Below, piece after piece: positions 1 through 10,361 of a stretch of DNA of 64,000 nt. The translations under genes and the position numbers were made by a program. The notes beneath the pieces were generated by a model. The model was not told where the DNA came from. It ran no database searches and saw only the letters and a list, made by a program, of their open reading frames with translations. Each line of letters begins with the position of its first letter. Positions within the stretch are counted from its first letter, which is position 1. The DNA comes from Fasciola hepatica (Eukaryota > Platyhelminthes > Trematoda > Plagiorchiida > Fasciolidae), in the NCBI GenBank assembly GCA_948099385.1, contig CANUEZ040000012.1, forward strand, positions 10,457,501 to 10,521,500, written 5' to 3'.

Positions 1-468
1 GTGTTTCCTGACACGGCACAAGCCGCATTTGCCTTGGTCAAAGATGCTGTCGCCAAACCAGCACTCCTTACACACCCCGACCCTTTGGTTCCTATTTCGG
101 CAGTGACGGATGCCTCGGACACAGCGGTTGGAGCAGTACTGCAACAGTTCGTAGATGACTCTTGGCAACCTTTAGCATTCTTCTCCAAGCGCCTACAACC
201 CGCGGAATCAAGGTACAGCACGTTCGGTAGAGAGTTATTAGCCATCTACTTGGAAATCCGTCATTTTCGACATGCACTCGAAGGCCGTTCGTTCACGGTG
301 TTTACAGACCACAAGCCTTTGGTTTACGCACTGAAGTCAGCTTCCGATCGATACTCACCACGCGAGATTCGCCACTTAGAATTTGTCTCACAGTTTACTG
401 TGGACATACGACACGTCTCTGGGGTACTAATCCCGTCGCAGACGCCTTATCGCGCGTATATCAAATAA
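1..468 (+). pseudogene. pol: gypsy pol fragment: RT tail and RNase H
   Basis: The frame is open from the window edge, so the first codon (gtg) is not a start. It encodes the end of the RT connection and an RNase H domain of about 120 residues. Candidate catalytic acids are D37 (in AVTDASD), E78 (in FGRELLAIY) and D103 (in FTDHKPL), followed by the family motif REIRHLEF. RNase H degrades the RNA strand of the RNA/DNA hybrid during reverse transcription. The protein runs off frame near base 427, just before the usual RNase H-integrase linker, and stops at 468. The correct linker sense continues in another frame, so one base appears to be lost here. Confidence 0.88.
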
Positions 469-1571
469 GTCTGTCACAGACGCTTAACATCAACTTGGAC
501 GCAATGGCACAGGCTCAAACTATGGACCCTGACATCGAACGACTTCGGCAAAACGGCTCTTTGAGTTTAACCACATTACCTATCCCAACTTCCCAGAATA
601 CCATCGTGTGCGATGTGTCGCAAGGTCGCCCTAGGCCAGTAGTTCCTGCTGCCCACCGTTATCCTACGTTCCTGACACTCCATAATCTGGCTCATCCGAG
701 TGTGACTGCCTCGGTGAACCTGATAACTGAGCGTTTTGTTTGGCGCAATGTCAAACGAGATGTCCGTCAATGGGCTCGTGCTTGTCTGCAGTGTCAACGT
801 GTTGAGACCCATAGGCACACTAAGGCGGCGTTAGCCAGGTTCCCAGAACCTGAAACACGTTTTCATCATGTGCACGTCGACCTCGTAGGACCACTTCTAC
901 CTTCGCTTGGGTACGTTTACATACTCACATGCGTGGATCGTTTTACTCGCTGGCCGCAGGCCATCCCTATCCCTCGTCCCACGTCGGAAGAGGCCGCGAA
1001 AGCTTTTCTGACCGGTTGGGTTAGTCATTTCGGTTTCCCGGCAATAGTGACCACCGATCGCGGTCCACACTTTGACGGAGCTTTCGGCAGCCTACTCGCT
1101 ACGCTCAGTTGCCAACACGTTAAAACGGCAGCTTACCACCCTCAGGCCAATGGTATGGTTGAGCGTTTCCATCGGCAATTAAAAGCCGCTCTTCGGGCAA
1201 ACGGTAACCCCCTTTGGAGTGAAAAACTACCATTAGCACTCTTAAGCCTGCGTAGTACCGTTAAGGAGGAATTACACACAACACCGGCCGTACTGGTATA
1301 TGGCTGTACACTTCGTCTGCCTGGGGAGTTGGTAGCCCCCTCACCAACCGTGACTTTCGACTACGGTAACTATGCTCAGCGCCTTACGCAGCACATGCGA
1401 GTGCTCAAGGCCAGTCCGCCGCGTGAACAACAGTCTACAAGTTATGTCCCAACTGCGTTAGGAACCGCTACTCACGTATTCCTTCGCGTCGATGGCGTTC
1501 GATCACCACTACAAGCGCCATACACTGGCCCGTTTCGGGTGATAAAACGTAGGGCAAAACATTTGTCATAG
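429..1571 (+). pseudogene. pol: gypsy pol fragment: integrase
   Basis: The frame is open from about 429; the first ATG is at 495, giving 358 residues from there. The zinc-binding HHCC domain is present as H63, H67, C97 and C100. The DDE catalytic core has D129 (HVDLVGPL), D188 (TTDRGPHF) and E223 (ANGMVERFH), with normal spacing. A GPY/F module (YTGPFRVIKR) lies near residues 343-352. Integrase inserts the cDNA into the host chromosome. The frame is lost at about 1559, just after the GPY/F module, in a run of A residues; the stop at 1569-1571 follows at once. The catalytic core itself looks undamaged. Confidence 0.92.
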
Positions 1572-1852
1572 ATATCAGCGGACGACACGACACCGTATCT
1601 ATCGACCGTCTCAAGCCTGCCGCCATGGAGTGCAAGCCGCTCGGCCAGTTTACACCTACTCAAGCTGCTCAGTCACCCGCATCGAGCGAGTTACCACTCG
1701 AACCACCCCCAATTTCGCCTAGTGAGGACTCGACAGCTAGTTCATCAGATTCTCCAACCGTACCCGCAACACGAAGTAGCCGTCACGGTCGCCAACTACG
1801 AAATCCCGTCCGCTTCGCCGATTTCGTGACGATTTTTACAACCGACTGTTAG
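1571..1852 (+). pseudogene. pol: gypsy pol C-terminal tail
   Basis: After the second frame shift the pol reading continues in a third frame to a TAG at 1850-1852. It covers the residues after GPY/F (a short beta-rich stretch ending in DRLKPA) and then a Ser/Thr/Pro-rich tail that closes with a basic patch (SSRHGRQLRNPVRF). A low-complexity tail with a basic end is common downstream of gypsy integrases. There is no recognisable chromodomain. Confidence 0.7.
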
Positions 1853-2393
1853 CAATAAGTTGGTAGTTCACCATGGATTTGCCAACCAACAGACCCGTGA
1901 AATTACAGTAATTTCATCTTTTTCTGGTCTCCTAGCGACTACAACAACACCGAACATCCTTTGTGTGTTGTTATTACGGTCCAATATCCGCCGGCGTCCT
2001 CAGGCGCTATTTTGTTCTAGTTTACCTTGCCCTCTCTCAGACGGATCTACACAGTCACATTAGCTTCATCCGTAGCCTCGCTGACTCCCGTGCACGTTCA
2101 AGGAGCCAACCACTCATTGGATAACGGGACGATTCGTCAACCTGGTACTGGAGACGACAACTGGACGCCCTTTTGGATGGACCTGACGTGGGATCTTCCG
2201 GCTCGCATGCGTATGAGACCCGTTTGCGCCAGAACACAGTTGGACCAACGCACATCGGACCTCGGGAGTGCAGGCACCGTTAAACTCATCAGCAGTCGTT
2301 CGACGTCACCAACAATATAACGGGCAAGCTACGAGGAGTTCCTGGACAACCAATACTTCCGGCCTACCATCACGATCGAAGCCCAACTCCGTC
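1853..2393 (+). other. gypsy 3' internal non-coding region
   Basis: Lies between the pol stop and the purine tract. Several short ORFs overlap here on both strands, but none shows a recognisable motif. Treated as the untranslated 3' part of the element. Confidence 0.5.
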
Positions 2394-2414
2394 GGACTTC
2401 TAGGAGGAGGCCTC
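2394..2414 (+). promoter_or_regulatory. polypurine tract of gypsy element
   Basis: A purine-rich stretch centred on AGGAGGAGG (2402-2410) lies immediately before the 3' LTR. Such a tract primes plus-strand DNA synthesis. The related LTR at 54255 is preceded by a comparable tract (GGGAGGGGGGTGAGGG), which supports the call. Confidence 0.65.
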
Positions 2415-2720
2415 TGTAGCGGTTGCCATCTTCATTCGTACTTTTACCACGTTTATTAGCTGTACGCTGACTGCCAAGCGCGGTTGCCATTTGACCGTTG
2501 CTCTTGCGCACGCTGTCACGCACACTCCTAAAATACACGCTAACCACTATCTCTCCCAATCGCCTCCTGGTTCTTACAGGGGCGTGGAGAATACTGTTCT
2601 GGTTAACATATTCGTGCAGTGCCGAGCATTAGAGTAACGTGCAGGTAGTCCGCGCCGTACAAAGGACCGAAGCACGCGTTTACTAAGGAAACCACGAAGT
2701 AAGGTCTAACCAACCTTACA
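2415..2720 (+). repeat. 3' LTR, family A (306 bp)
   Basis: Starts TGTAGCGGTTGCC and ends AACCAACCTTACA, with short inverted ends TGTA/TACA. Three further copies occur in the window: 3565-3856 (+), 13309-13604 (-) and 54255-54559 (+). Their shared ends define the LTR limits. The bases after it are TACTA; the matching left target duplication would lie before the window. Confidence 0.88.
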
Positions 2721-2734
2721 TACTACTAAAGTGA

Positions 2735-2805
2735 CCGGTGGTGGCGGGGATTCGGACCTCCGAGGTGGTAATCAAACGCTCTCAACCGCGACGCGAAAGT
2801 CGAAA
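2735..2805 (-). other. tRNA-like sequence, possible SINE head
   Basis: On the minus strand there is a B-box-like GGTCCGAATCC followed by CCCGCCACCACC, preceded by an A-box-like GGTTGAGAGCG. The end resembles the tRNA-like sequence at 15664-15757 (CCTCGGTTCGATTGCC, then a CCGGTTA-type tail). A clean cloverleaf cannot be drawn, so this is more likely a tRNA-derived SINE or a pseudogene than a working tRNA. Confidence 0.35.
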
Positions 2806-2819
2806 CAGACAGTTCGATT

Positions 2820-4290
2820 GCTTGAGCTTGCGAAAGTGCTCCAATTTAGAAGCAGTTGAGTGACAGCTCTCAGAAAGTCTTGGCAGTCACATCGTAACTT
2901 GCCTTTTTAGTTTTCTTCGTATCTTATTCATCTCCCTACTGTTCGAGGACTGACGTTTTTGTTGTATTACCCTGATCGGCTCTTGCGAAATCCAGCCTTT
3001 TTGATAGACGCCGGATCTGGGACCACAGGCGAAACCTGCTGCCACGTGCACTGCCTCCTGAATATGGGCCCAGTGCTCGTCTACGTTACTGTTCGTCGCG
3101 GATCCTAGCTCATGTGCTAACTTCTGTTTTTAACAGGTGCAGACTTCTGGATCAGACAAACGTTGCACGGCTAACCGGGTTTGCGGTTTGCGTCGATGAC
3201 CATGGAGCTGGAGAGATAATCGACTCTACGTACGTGAACCAGTAGGATCTACAGTTCTGAACAGAACTGCGCCACCGGTAGCCTACTGCAACATGATCAA
3301 TTTGACTTAAAGTATCTGTAGAGTTAGTGCTCCATGTTGCTGTGCGACGCGAGCTGTGACGGAAATTCGTACTAGAAAGGAATAACCGATTATCTGTACA
3401 AAACTGGGGAAGCCTATCTCCGTTATCTGTACGCTCAGCGGGTAAAGCACGACGCCCTCCTAGACAAGCTTCTGACACACTGAGTTTGCTAACTTGTGCA
3501 TTGAAGTCACTAGCTATCACTAGAACGCCAGAGCCTTTGCTCCTGCGAACGAGAGTGGTGAGTTTGCAGTGGCATTCAACCTTGGTTATTTGTTTAACAC
3601 ACCAGTGTTTATCTGAACTCGCGCCACCAAGCACGGTGCCCACTTGACCGTTGCTCGTGCACGCTACACGCACGCTCCTCCAATATACCATAACCATTCT
3701 CTCCCTGCATGTAATGTTCTCCCTCTCATGGGTTGTGGGAAACATTGCCTTGGTGATCGTGGTGGCTGTAACGAACAGGTGATCCAAGCGTATTGGGAAG
3801 GAATGGCGAATGCACGTAATACAGAAACAGCTTGGTAAGGTCTAACCAACCTTACGAGTTCATCACATAACTCATCTTTCTGCATGTCAGTGCTGCAGTC
3901 TTTTGGAGCGTATGCCGAGATTACAAACAAGTTGCGCTTAGCACAGTTATCCTTTCGAACGCCAACTGACCCCTGGAGTCTAACTGCACATAAACAACTT
4001 TAACCGGGATCCACTTCACAAGAGCAGCTTCGGCCTTGTCACTCAAGACTATTCCTACACCACATTGACCCGCAGCTCTAGCTACTCCGTCTCGTGAAGT
4101 GCATAGGAAATACCTTGATGAGATACCAGGAGCAGTTAGTTGAATCACATTGCTCGAATCTTGGATACGCGTCTCATTTACGCAGTAGACATCAATCTTC
4201 AGAGAATCCATTGTGTGCGTTAGGCACGCCTACTGACCTGTCTGCATGAGAGTATGCACGTTAAGTGAACCGAGATTCAAAGGTTGACGA
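2820..4290 (-). pseudogene. RTE-like LINE endonuclease (broken)
   Basis: Minus-strand remains of an apurinic-type endonuclease from a non-LTR retrotransposon. The domain begins near 4285 (LNVHTLMQTGQ, then CVNETRIQDSS), continues with SAYAPKDCS near 3910, is interrupted by the solo LTR at 3565-3856, and resumes with VLVIASDFNAQ, then SSTNFR and SQIDHV near 3250. The endonuclease nicks target DNA to prime reverse transcription. Downstream (3150-2820) a decayed EN-RT linker can still be followed by its likeness to the element at 19.6-23.4 kb. No RT remains. Removing the LTR and one copy of its 4-bp duplication restores the frame and the spacing seen in the 20.3-kb copy. Confidence 0.8.
3565..3856 (+). 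repeat. solo LTR, family A, inside LINE endonuclease
   Basis: A diverged family-A LTR. It starts TGCAGTGGCATTC and ends AACCAACCTTACG (the terminal A has become G) and shares the CCAAGCACGGT and GACCGTTGC stretches with the other copies. It is flanked by AGTT at 3561-3564 and AGTT at 3857-3860, a perfect 4-bp target duplication. A solo LTR with a target duplication is the expected product of LTR-LTR recombination after a full insertion. Confidence 0.88.
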
Positions 4291-4850
4291 GGCTTGAGAA
4301 AATGTGAGTAATGCGATTTTGGTTTATTTACGACACTACTTGACAATGAACCGTTGCGAGTTATCAGTGGGAGTACTATGGGTGGATAGAGCGGTCGAAG
4401 AGGGGTGATTGGGGACAGAAGACAAAGGTTGAATTAAAGAAGAGGAACTCTGAGCAGTAGCCCACTTATCACTACCCACGCCGCTCTATGCAATGGGCAG
4501 CGTGATCCTAACTGCCGTGCGCGACCACCGATGCAGTATGGAATTCTTTGTAGTCGTGCAGTTCATGGGAGATGTTGGATGGGTACTGCTAGGGCGTCCA
4601 GCCACAAAGCAGGAGAACGATTAGGGTTCTCAACCAAAGCCTTTAGTTCTGACGAGAACCTGTCCGCAAGGCAGCGGGGTGGCTGAGTGGAAGCCCATTT
4701 GCTTGGATCAATTATTCTTCCACTGATTTCACCGGCTGAGTGCCACCTTAGATCGACCCCCAACCTGCAGTTAAAACCGAATAGACTGGGCAAAATGCAA
4801 AAATGAACCCTCTCCCGGGATATCATTGATTTCGGACATTCATATACGCT
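4291..4850 (-). other. possible 5' leader of the LINE
   Basis: Lies upstream of the LINE endonuclease on its strand. It holds an 87-codon minus-strand ORF (4563-4826) with no recognised domain. It may be the 5' UTR or an ORF1-like region, but I found no clear match to the leader of the 19.6-kb element. Confidence 0.25.
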
Positions 4851-5689
4851 CGGCTTTTTCTTTCGAACAGTTCGCTTCAGGGATCTACGTATACTCGGTT
4901 GAATAACTGAATCGTTCGTACAAACCTTTTTATGCGTTCACTCATTTCTGTTGGGCCATAGGTGTATATACTCAGATCTATTCAGACTTATCTTTAATGT
5001 TCCGTAATGGTATCAAACCATCACCAAGAGAATGCACCTCGGCGTGGTGTGGTAGCTTGCGTGCTTCCAAGACTCAAAGAGCTATGCAGGATGGCTTCCT
5101 TAAGATGGAGATGCAATCATGCCTGACAGGTCAATGCGTAGAGACCAGACGGAGTCCAGTCTCAACACCATTTGATGGGTAACATCTGGTTCTAACTTCT
5201 GTTCCCCCGGAGGAGACACTCGTGCAAATAATCACGAAGAGAAACAGTTTATTGGTCTAAAAACATCCACCAAATGGATGTAGAAGTGCAGTACCTGGGG
5301 TTTCTCTCAGCGATGGGAGAAGTTGTCCCACTTCATTATGCAACTTTCGCCCTCCTAAGCTGGCCAGTCCCCATCCCAAAAGATGCTTCCCCGTCCACGT
5401 TCCGTGTGTTCCATTGGGTGCGTGGGGCTGTGGACTGAATCTGAACAGCGGATTTTCAACAAAGAACTAGGGAAGACAAGTCAGGATGCTCGCAGCCATC
5501 AGGTCTCACGTGAAAGACCAGAAGAAGTTCCAACGCTGGTGTTTCGGTCATGTTTCCGTGGTGGGTTTACGCTCCTGCGGTTGAGACTTTTGAATCGAGG
5601 GTTCCGGTCAAGGTTCCCAGGTCGAAAAAACCTCTTCTGTGGTGTACCTAGCTGCCCGGGAACATTCAGCATCATTCGTGTAAAGCGCC
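4851..5689. other. no recognisable feature
   Basis: Short ORFs on both strands without motifs. Nothing assigned. Confidence 0.4.
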
Positions 5690-6515
5690 TTAGCAGTGGA
5701 AGCTCTAGCTGAAATGGATAAATTTTGTTATCTGGGGAGTTACATTTCACCAGGTGGGAAGATATCTGATGAAGTGTCATCGCGTATACAAAAGGCGCGT
5801 TTGGCTTTTGCCAATCTCCATCATCTGTGGCTTCGTGGTGACATCTCATTGTCTGTTAAGGGTCGAGTGTACCGTATGGCGGTTAGATCTGTTCTTTCAT
5901 ACGGTTGGGAAACATGGCCGTTATGGCTAGAAGGTAGGCGCAGACTGTCAGTGTTCGAGCACCGATGTCTCCGTAGCACTGCCCGAATATGGCGAGAACA
6001 CCACATTAGCAATGCTAAGGTTCGGCGTAAGGTGTTGGGAACCAGAGGTCAGTTTCTAAATCGAGTACTGGATCTAAACAGGTTAAGGTGATTGGGACAT
6101 GTGTTACGTATGTCCACCGATAGACTTTCTCGGCGTACGCTGTTCTCTGAGCCAGGTGGTGATTGGCAGGTAGGTCGAGGTGGTCAGTCCATAATATGGC
6201 AAAAGGTATGAAAACCTTGACCAGTGGACTTGGCCGCGTAGGACCTGTTAGACTTCCAGGTTGGGGTCCACGTGATCCGCCTACTAAATGGTTGGAGACG
6301 TTAAGTGATATGGCTAGGTGTCGCGGTCAGTAACATAGCTGCATTCGGTCTTTTTCTTTGTCTTCGTGATTTCCGCTTATTACTTTGATTTTTGGAGTTA
6401 TTTTCACTGTATACTTCTGTGTTTTACCGTTGAATGGACGATGCTGCGAGGTAGCAACCGAAACAAGAAGTTATTAGTTGAATAAGCTGAACTGACACTG
6501 AATGGTTCCAAAAAT
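5690..6515 (+). pseudogene. RTE-like LINE, 3' fragment
   Basis: 5'-truncated copy beginning inside the RT C-terminal region: FCYLGSYISPGG, then RIQKARLAFANLHHLW, then LSYGWETWPLW, LRSTARIW and (after a stop near 6089) WLGHVLRMSTDR. These are the conserved post-RT blocks of RTE/BovB-type LINEs. Coding sense continues to about 6320 with stops. The 3' UTR ends at about 6509 in GAATAAGCTGAACTGACACTG, matching the end of the copy at 56384 and resembling the TGAACTGAACTGAACT tail at 26515. 5' truncation is typical of target-primed integration. Confidence 0.85.
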
Positions 6516-7229
6516 TCAGTGACATTGTAAAGAATCATATACATTCGACCATCAACGTGGTGTGGCTTTAGCAAAATACGTGGCAGAAATTTAGCATGAT
6601 AGATTAGCGAATTGATGTCGTATTCTGTACATTTGAAACCCTGGGATTCGCGATGTTTCATTCCTGAAGTAGCCGAAGATCGGGAAAATCTACGAATTTC
6701 AAATGTTGTCTGCGTGTTGCCTCTTCTAGCCGGAAATCTAGGCATACCCAGATATAAGCCCCTGTCTCAAACTCAGTTTAAAACACTTCGCCCCACTCCT
6801 AACAAATCTGCGAAAAACAACACCGGTCAGAAAAATACATGGAGTGGATTCACGCGGTAACCTGGTTTGATGCAGAATTGATCACCTGTCTGCAGGCAGC
6901 AGCAAGGAATGGATTACTTTTCCGTGTTACGATCTTTGAAACCCCACGCCTTTGAGTACACTGGAATTCAGCATCCAAAGCCGCTATTCCTCTGAGGATT
7001 ACTTTGCGTTCTGTCTCAGGTTCTGGAATATATAGACACTACCTATTTTATAAGAAAATTCTGCTGATGCGACGGCAGTATTTATTGCATGTGATTTATA
7101 TTTTTCCCTATTATTTAGCACTAAAATCCGTGGAAAAATATTTTGTCACGAAGAAGATTTTAAATTGCGGGTTTATCAGCGTAATATGTGTATTAGATAT
7201 GTAGAAAAGGAAGATCCATGCGCAGAAAC
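6516..7229. other. no recognisable feature
   Basis: AT-rich in its right half. No motif seen. Confidence 0.4.
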
Positions 7230-7860
7230 TCCGTGGGGGTCAACTGTATCGTCAATGAGAATGACTTATTATCCCTAGGCGGTTAGTTTGTCATGATTGT
7301 CAGGTAAATTCACGGAATATCTTCGGTATTGGTCGTACGACCAGACACTTATCTGAACGAGTCCGTGAACACCACCCAGCTTGGTTGAACACTGGAGCAA
7401 TCAAAGTAATTATTAGCGCTGTGTGTTCACACCTTGTTCAGTCTAACTATTCAGTGAATGTGACCAAAGCATTCCGGCCAATCTACAAAGTCCGAAGTGG
7501 GCTATCAAGACTGGTGAAGAGCCGTGTTTTAGCCACAGCGGAAGCGGTATGCATTCGTCTCTACAATCCCCCGTTGTGCGCCCAAAAACAGTTCGTGCAA
7601 GCGCTAAGGCTTCCTTGGCCCACCCCAAACTAACCACAAATCCGTTGATCCGACTAATGACACCGCAGGCACCCATTCACGGTCCGGAGACGGATCGAGG
7701 TCACGCATGTGATAACTGATCCCTCTCCTCCACTTAGATTTTGACTCATCGCCTTATCTTCATTTCTGTTCTGTTCACCTAATACTGTTCATATATAATG
7801 TGATGTAATGGCATGATTACGAATCACTGAAAACGAGCTTGTTCGCCACCTTGTGTTGTT
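7230..7860 (+). pseudogene. PLE GIY-YIG endonuclease fragment with 3' UTR
   Basis: C-terminal endonuclease part of a Penelope-like element. The recognisable frame runs from about 7323 to 7633: GIGRTTRHLSERVREHHPAW (the YIG-type box reads GIG), then FRPIYKV, LATAEAVCIRL and PPLCAQKQFVQ. The final block (a leucine-rich helix, NPxLCAQ, LPWP) recurs in every PLE copy here. GIY-YIG nicks DNA to prime PLE reverse transcription. The 3' UTR (7634-7860) contains the conserved stem GTGAT (7800-7804)/ATCAC (7823-7827) followed by TGAAAAC. The RT is missing. Confidence 0.82.
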
Positions 7861-8099
7861 CTCCATGTGCCCTGTGGGAATATTCGGACAAATAAAAACA
7901 AATTAATCCTTTTCGCATTGTTCACATCTAACTTGTAACAATTAACTTTGGGAAGGTCAAAACAAAAACGCCACTATCAGCGTGCTTGTTTAGGTGTCAA
8001 TCGATTCCTCGTTCAGCTCGTGAGTTGCTCAGCGACGATTTACTGCAACCTTTATTTCCGTGCCCACGGAGGATTTTTTTCTGTTTTGATCAGCGTAGC

Positions 8100-8350
8100 T
8101 AAATGCTAGCAGTTTCGCATTCCGGTTGAGTGGTCGCACTTTGAATGACTCGGCCAGGCCAACTCGATGACCCGTTGACAGCAGATTTTTCACGGTAGAT
8201 TACGATGGATTTCTTACCGAAATTTGTCTTCAGCTTTTTAGTTGAGTACATACTCCATTTGGAGATGTGTTTGGTCACTCTCTGAACCAAGTGTCGTTCT
8301 GTTCTATCTGTGTACGTGTAACCGCAACTGCAAATGAACTTGTAGATAAC
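8100..8350 (-). pseudogene. PLE GIY-YIG endonuclease fragment
   Basis: Minus-strand peptide beginning near 8340 with FICSCGYTYTDRTERHLVQR and continuing VTKHISKW. The CxCG, aromatic, and RTxRxLxxRVxxHIxKW pattern is that of the PLE endonuclease at 46676-47515 (RTDRCLTQRVSEHIPKW), so it belongs to that lineage rather than to the copy at 7230. It is cut off after about 80 residues. No RT or 3' end is visible. Confidence 0.65.
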
Positions 8351-10112
8351 ATTTTAAAATAGTAATAAGATCCATACAACACATTTAAATGCAGTGGCAA
8401 TATCCATAAATACTCTTGTTGATACTGTCACTGATAAATACCCCAGTTCTTGTGGCCAGTTTATTTGCAAAGTACTATCAGACATTCATCACCCTTTAAA
8501 CCATGAACGTTCAGAAGCTGTCTACATCATACACACTCTCAGGGTTCAAATTTCTACTGACTCGCAATTCTTGTTTGCTATATCTTGTTAGTCTGCTTGT
8601 GGATCCGATGTGTTACCTGAGACGTGCGAGACTACTTGCTTGCATGAGAAATACCAAAATTTGTAAATATGTCCCGATTCTGTATTTCTACGCCCACAGG
8701 CAATCTGTAAACGCTGAAAATTTACCCATTCGGGTGTATAAAGCCACTACTGACTTGACCTGCGATAGTTTACAATCTGAGATTGTTCATTAGTGATTCC
8801 TCGTAGTTTTATGCAAAATTTATTCTGGGACATGTTCTTCACAATGGATTCATACTGCTCTATACTAATGTGTTCAGTTGGTCGACTCTACTCAAGCAAA
8901 CTGCATTCAGACAGAAGTCATCTTGGTCGATACAGAAATGAGATAAATACTGCGAGATATTGACACGCTGCGTACTCTTTTCAGCAACCAAAGTAAAACA
9001 TTTAAAATTTATAGAAAATGGTCTTGACAGCTACGATAGTCGCTGTAGCAAGAAACACTAGCCGGCGTCGCTCAAATTGTCTCTTTCTGAGAAGTATTGC
9101 ATTCAGGGAGGGAGACGGTCAAAAAGAAGCAGTACAAATTTTAACGCGTGGTTTGCTAAAAAAAAATATGCGTCTTGCAACCATTCGACGAAGTAAATTT
9201 AACCAGAAGGGTTTGTGTCTACTTGATAACCCTAAGAACAACTGAGTATTATTCCTGAGCAAAAAGCATGATATTGCACTGTGTCATCTCAAAGTTCATC
9301 AAAATTTGATACAAAAACGGCTCACTGTTCAGCTTGTCCGTGTATGGGTCAGATTCATAAACGAATAATATCGACGTCTTATTATGAGACGGAAGCCAAC
9401 CCGAGTCTAGGCTACTAAAGTCTTTAACATTATCGCTAACTGACTCTAATTAAAATTCACCAAACCCAGTGGCCTAGTGATTCTAACTTATTTTATTACA
9501 CGATTGCACAAGAGTGCCTCAGAGGCCCACTGCGCTATTAGGGGTAGCCGGCAACCAGACCCCGAGATTTGGAATGGAGAACCACGCAAGGTCCCAATAG
9601 GTCAGGTGTGGTAATGAGCCAGAAAACTGATATCATCCGCAGACATAAGTGCACAACCAATTTTGTTCTGAAAACGAAATTCACAAGTAAATTTGATCCG
9701 AAAATATTTCTTGTTGGGAGGTTAAATCCCGATGAAAGTGTTTCCTGTTCGGTTTTGCGGACTTTATTGCGTACCGGGAGGTTTTCTGCAGGGAAAACTT
9801 TCTGGCACAGCAAGTGTTTCTTACGGAAAAGTAATTCTAATCTGGGTGAGGACTGCTGTGCGATGAAAGCACATGAGGCAATAATTTTGAATAACAAAGA
9901 AATACATTTGTCCCCATTATAACTGAACTAACCGTGTCAGCAATTTCTGCACGCAAAGAACGGAGTGACGTAATCTGATTAGTGTAGGTTTGCTGAATAC
10001 CAACAGCTACCAATTACGATTACGCAACAACGGTTGGGAGGATAAAAGGTCAACCTTTTGTTTCGTTGTCTGCAGATGTTTTGCGATAGATGACCCGGGA
10101 TGACCTCTGGAT
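8351..10112. other. no recognisable feature
   Basis: Contains overlapping 117- and 119-codon ORFs on opposite strands (9569-9922 +, 9538-9897 -) without family motifs. Their mutual overlap argues that at least one is chance. A weak A-box-like string (GTGGCCTAGTGATTCTAAC, about 9469-9487) has no paired B box. Confidence 0.35.
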
Positions 10113-10361
10113 GTGTTTTGCGTTGTCGGTTTTACCAATCAATTGAAATTCGTTGTGCTGATCCTGTTTATTCTGTCGAAGTTGTTAGTTGCAGGGAATC
10201 CGGCGATCGTGTATCTGAGCGGCTATGATTACTGCAATCCTTTGTATAGGGTTCCAGTTCATGAACAGCCCTGTTTTGTGGCTAATTTCCAACCCAAAAC
10301 CTGTGGTGAAGTACTCAAGGATGCACATCAAAAGAGTCTAGCAGGACCATGGATATTGTAA
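10113..10361 (+). CDS. small secreted-like ORF, unrecognised
   Basis: 82 codons. After a short start (MFCVVGFTNQLK) comes a strongly hydrophobic run (FVVLILFILSKLLVAG, residues about 13-28) of signal-peptide type, then a polar region with several cysteines (DYCNP, QPCFV, KTCGE). The layout would suit a small exported peptide or a first exon. There is no match to a family I know, no visible promoter, and the length is within chance range, so it may not be a gene. Confidence 0.25.
   Translation: MFCVVGFTNQLKFVVLILFILSKLLVAGNPAIVYLSGYDYCNPLYRVPVHEQPCFVANFQPKTCGEVLKDAHQKSLAGPWIL

Larger units (their letters stand above)
1..2720 (+). mobile_element. Ty3/gypsy LTR retrotransposon, 3' part
   Basis: This is the 3' portion of a Ty3/gypsy element whose 5' LTR, gag, protease and most of the RT lie before the window. 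Read left to right it holds the RT tail with RNase H, the integrase, a pol C-terminal tail, about 550 bp without coding sense, a purine tract and a 3' LTR. RNase H preceding integrase, together with the GPY/F module, is the Ty3/gypsy arrangement. The protein resembles the CsRn1-type elements of flukes, by recognition only. Two single-base frame shifts (near 427 and 1559) show that the copy is dead. No envelope-like ORF is visible. Confidence 0.9.

Noticed and set aside
9538..9922. Two overlapping ORFs of about 118 codons on opposite strands
   Set aside because: No motif in either, and mutual overlap suggests base composition rather than genes.
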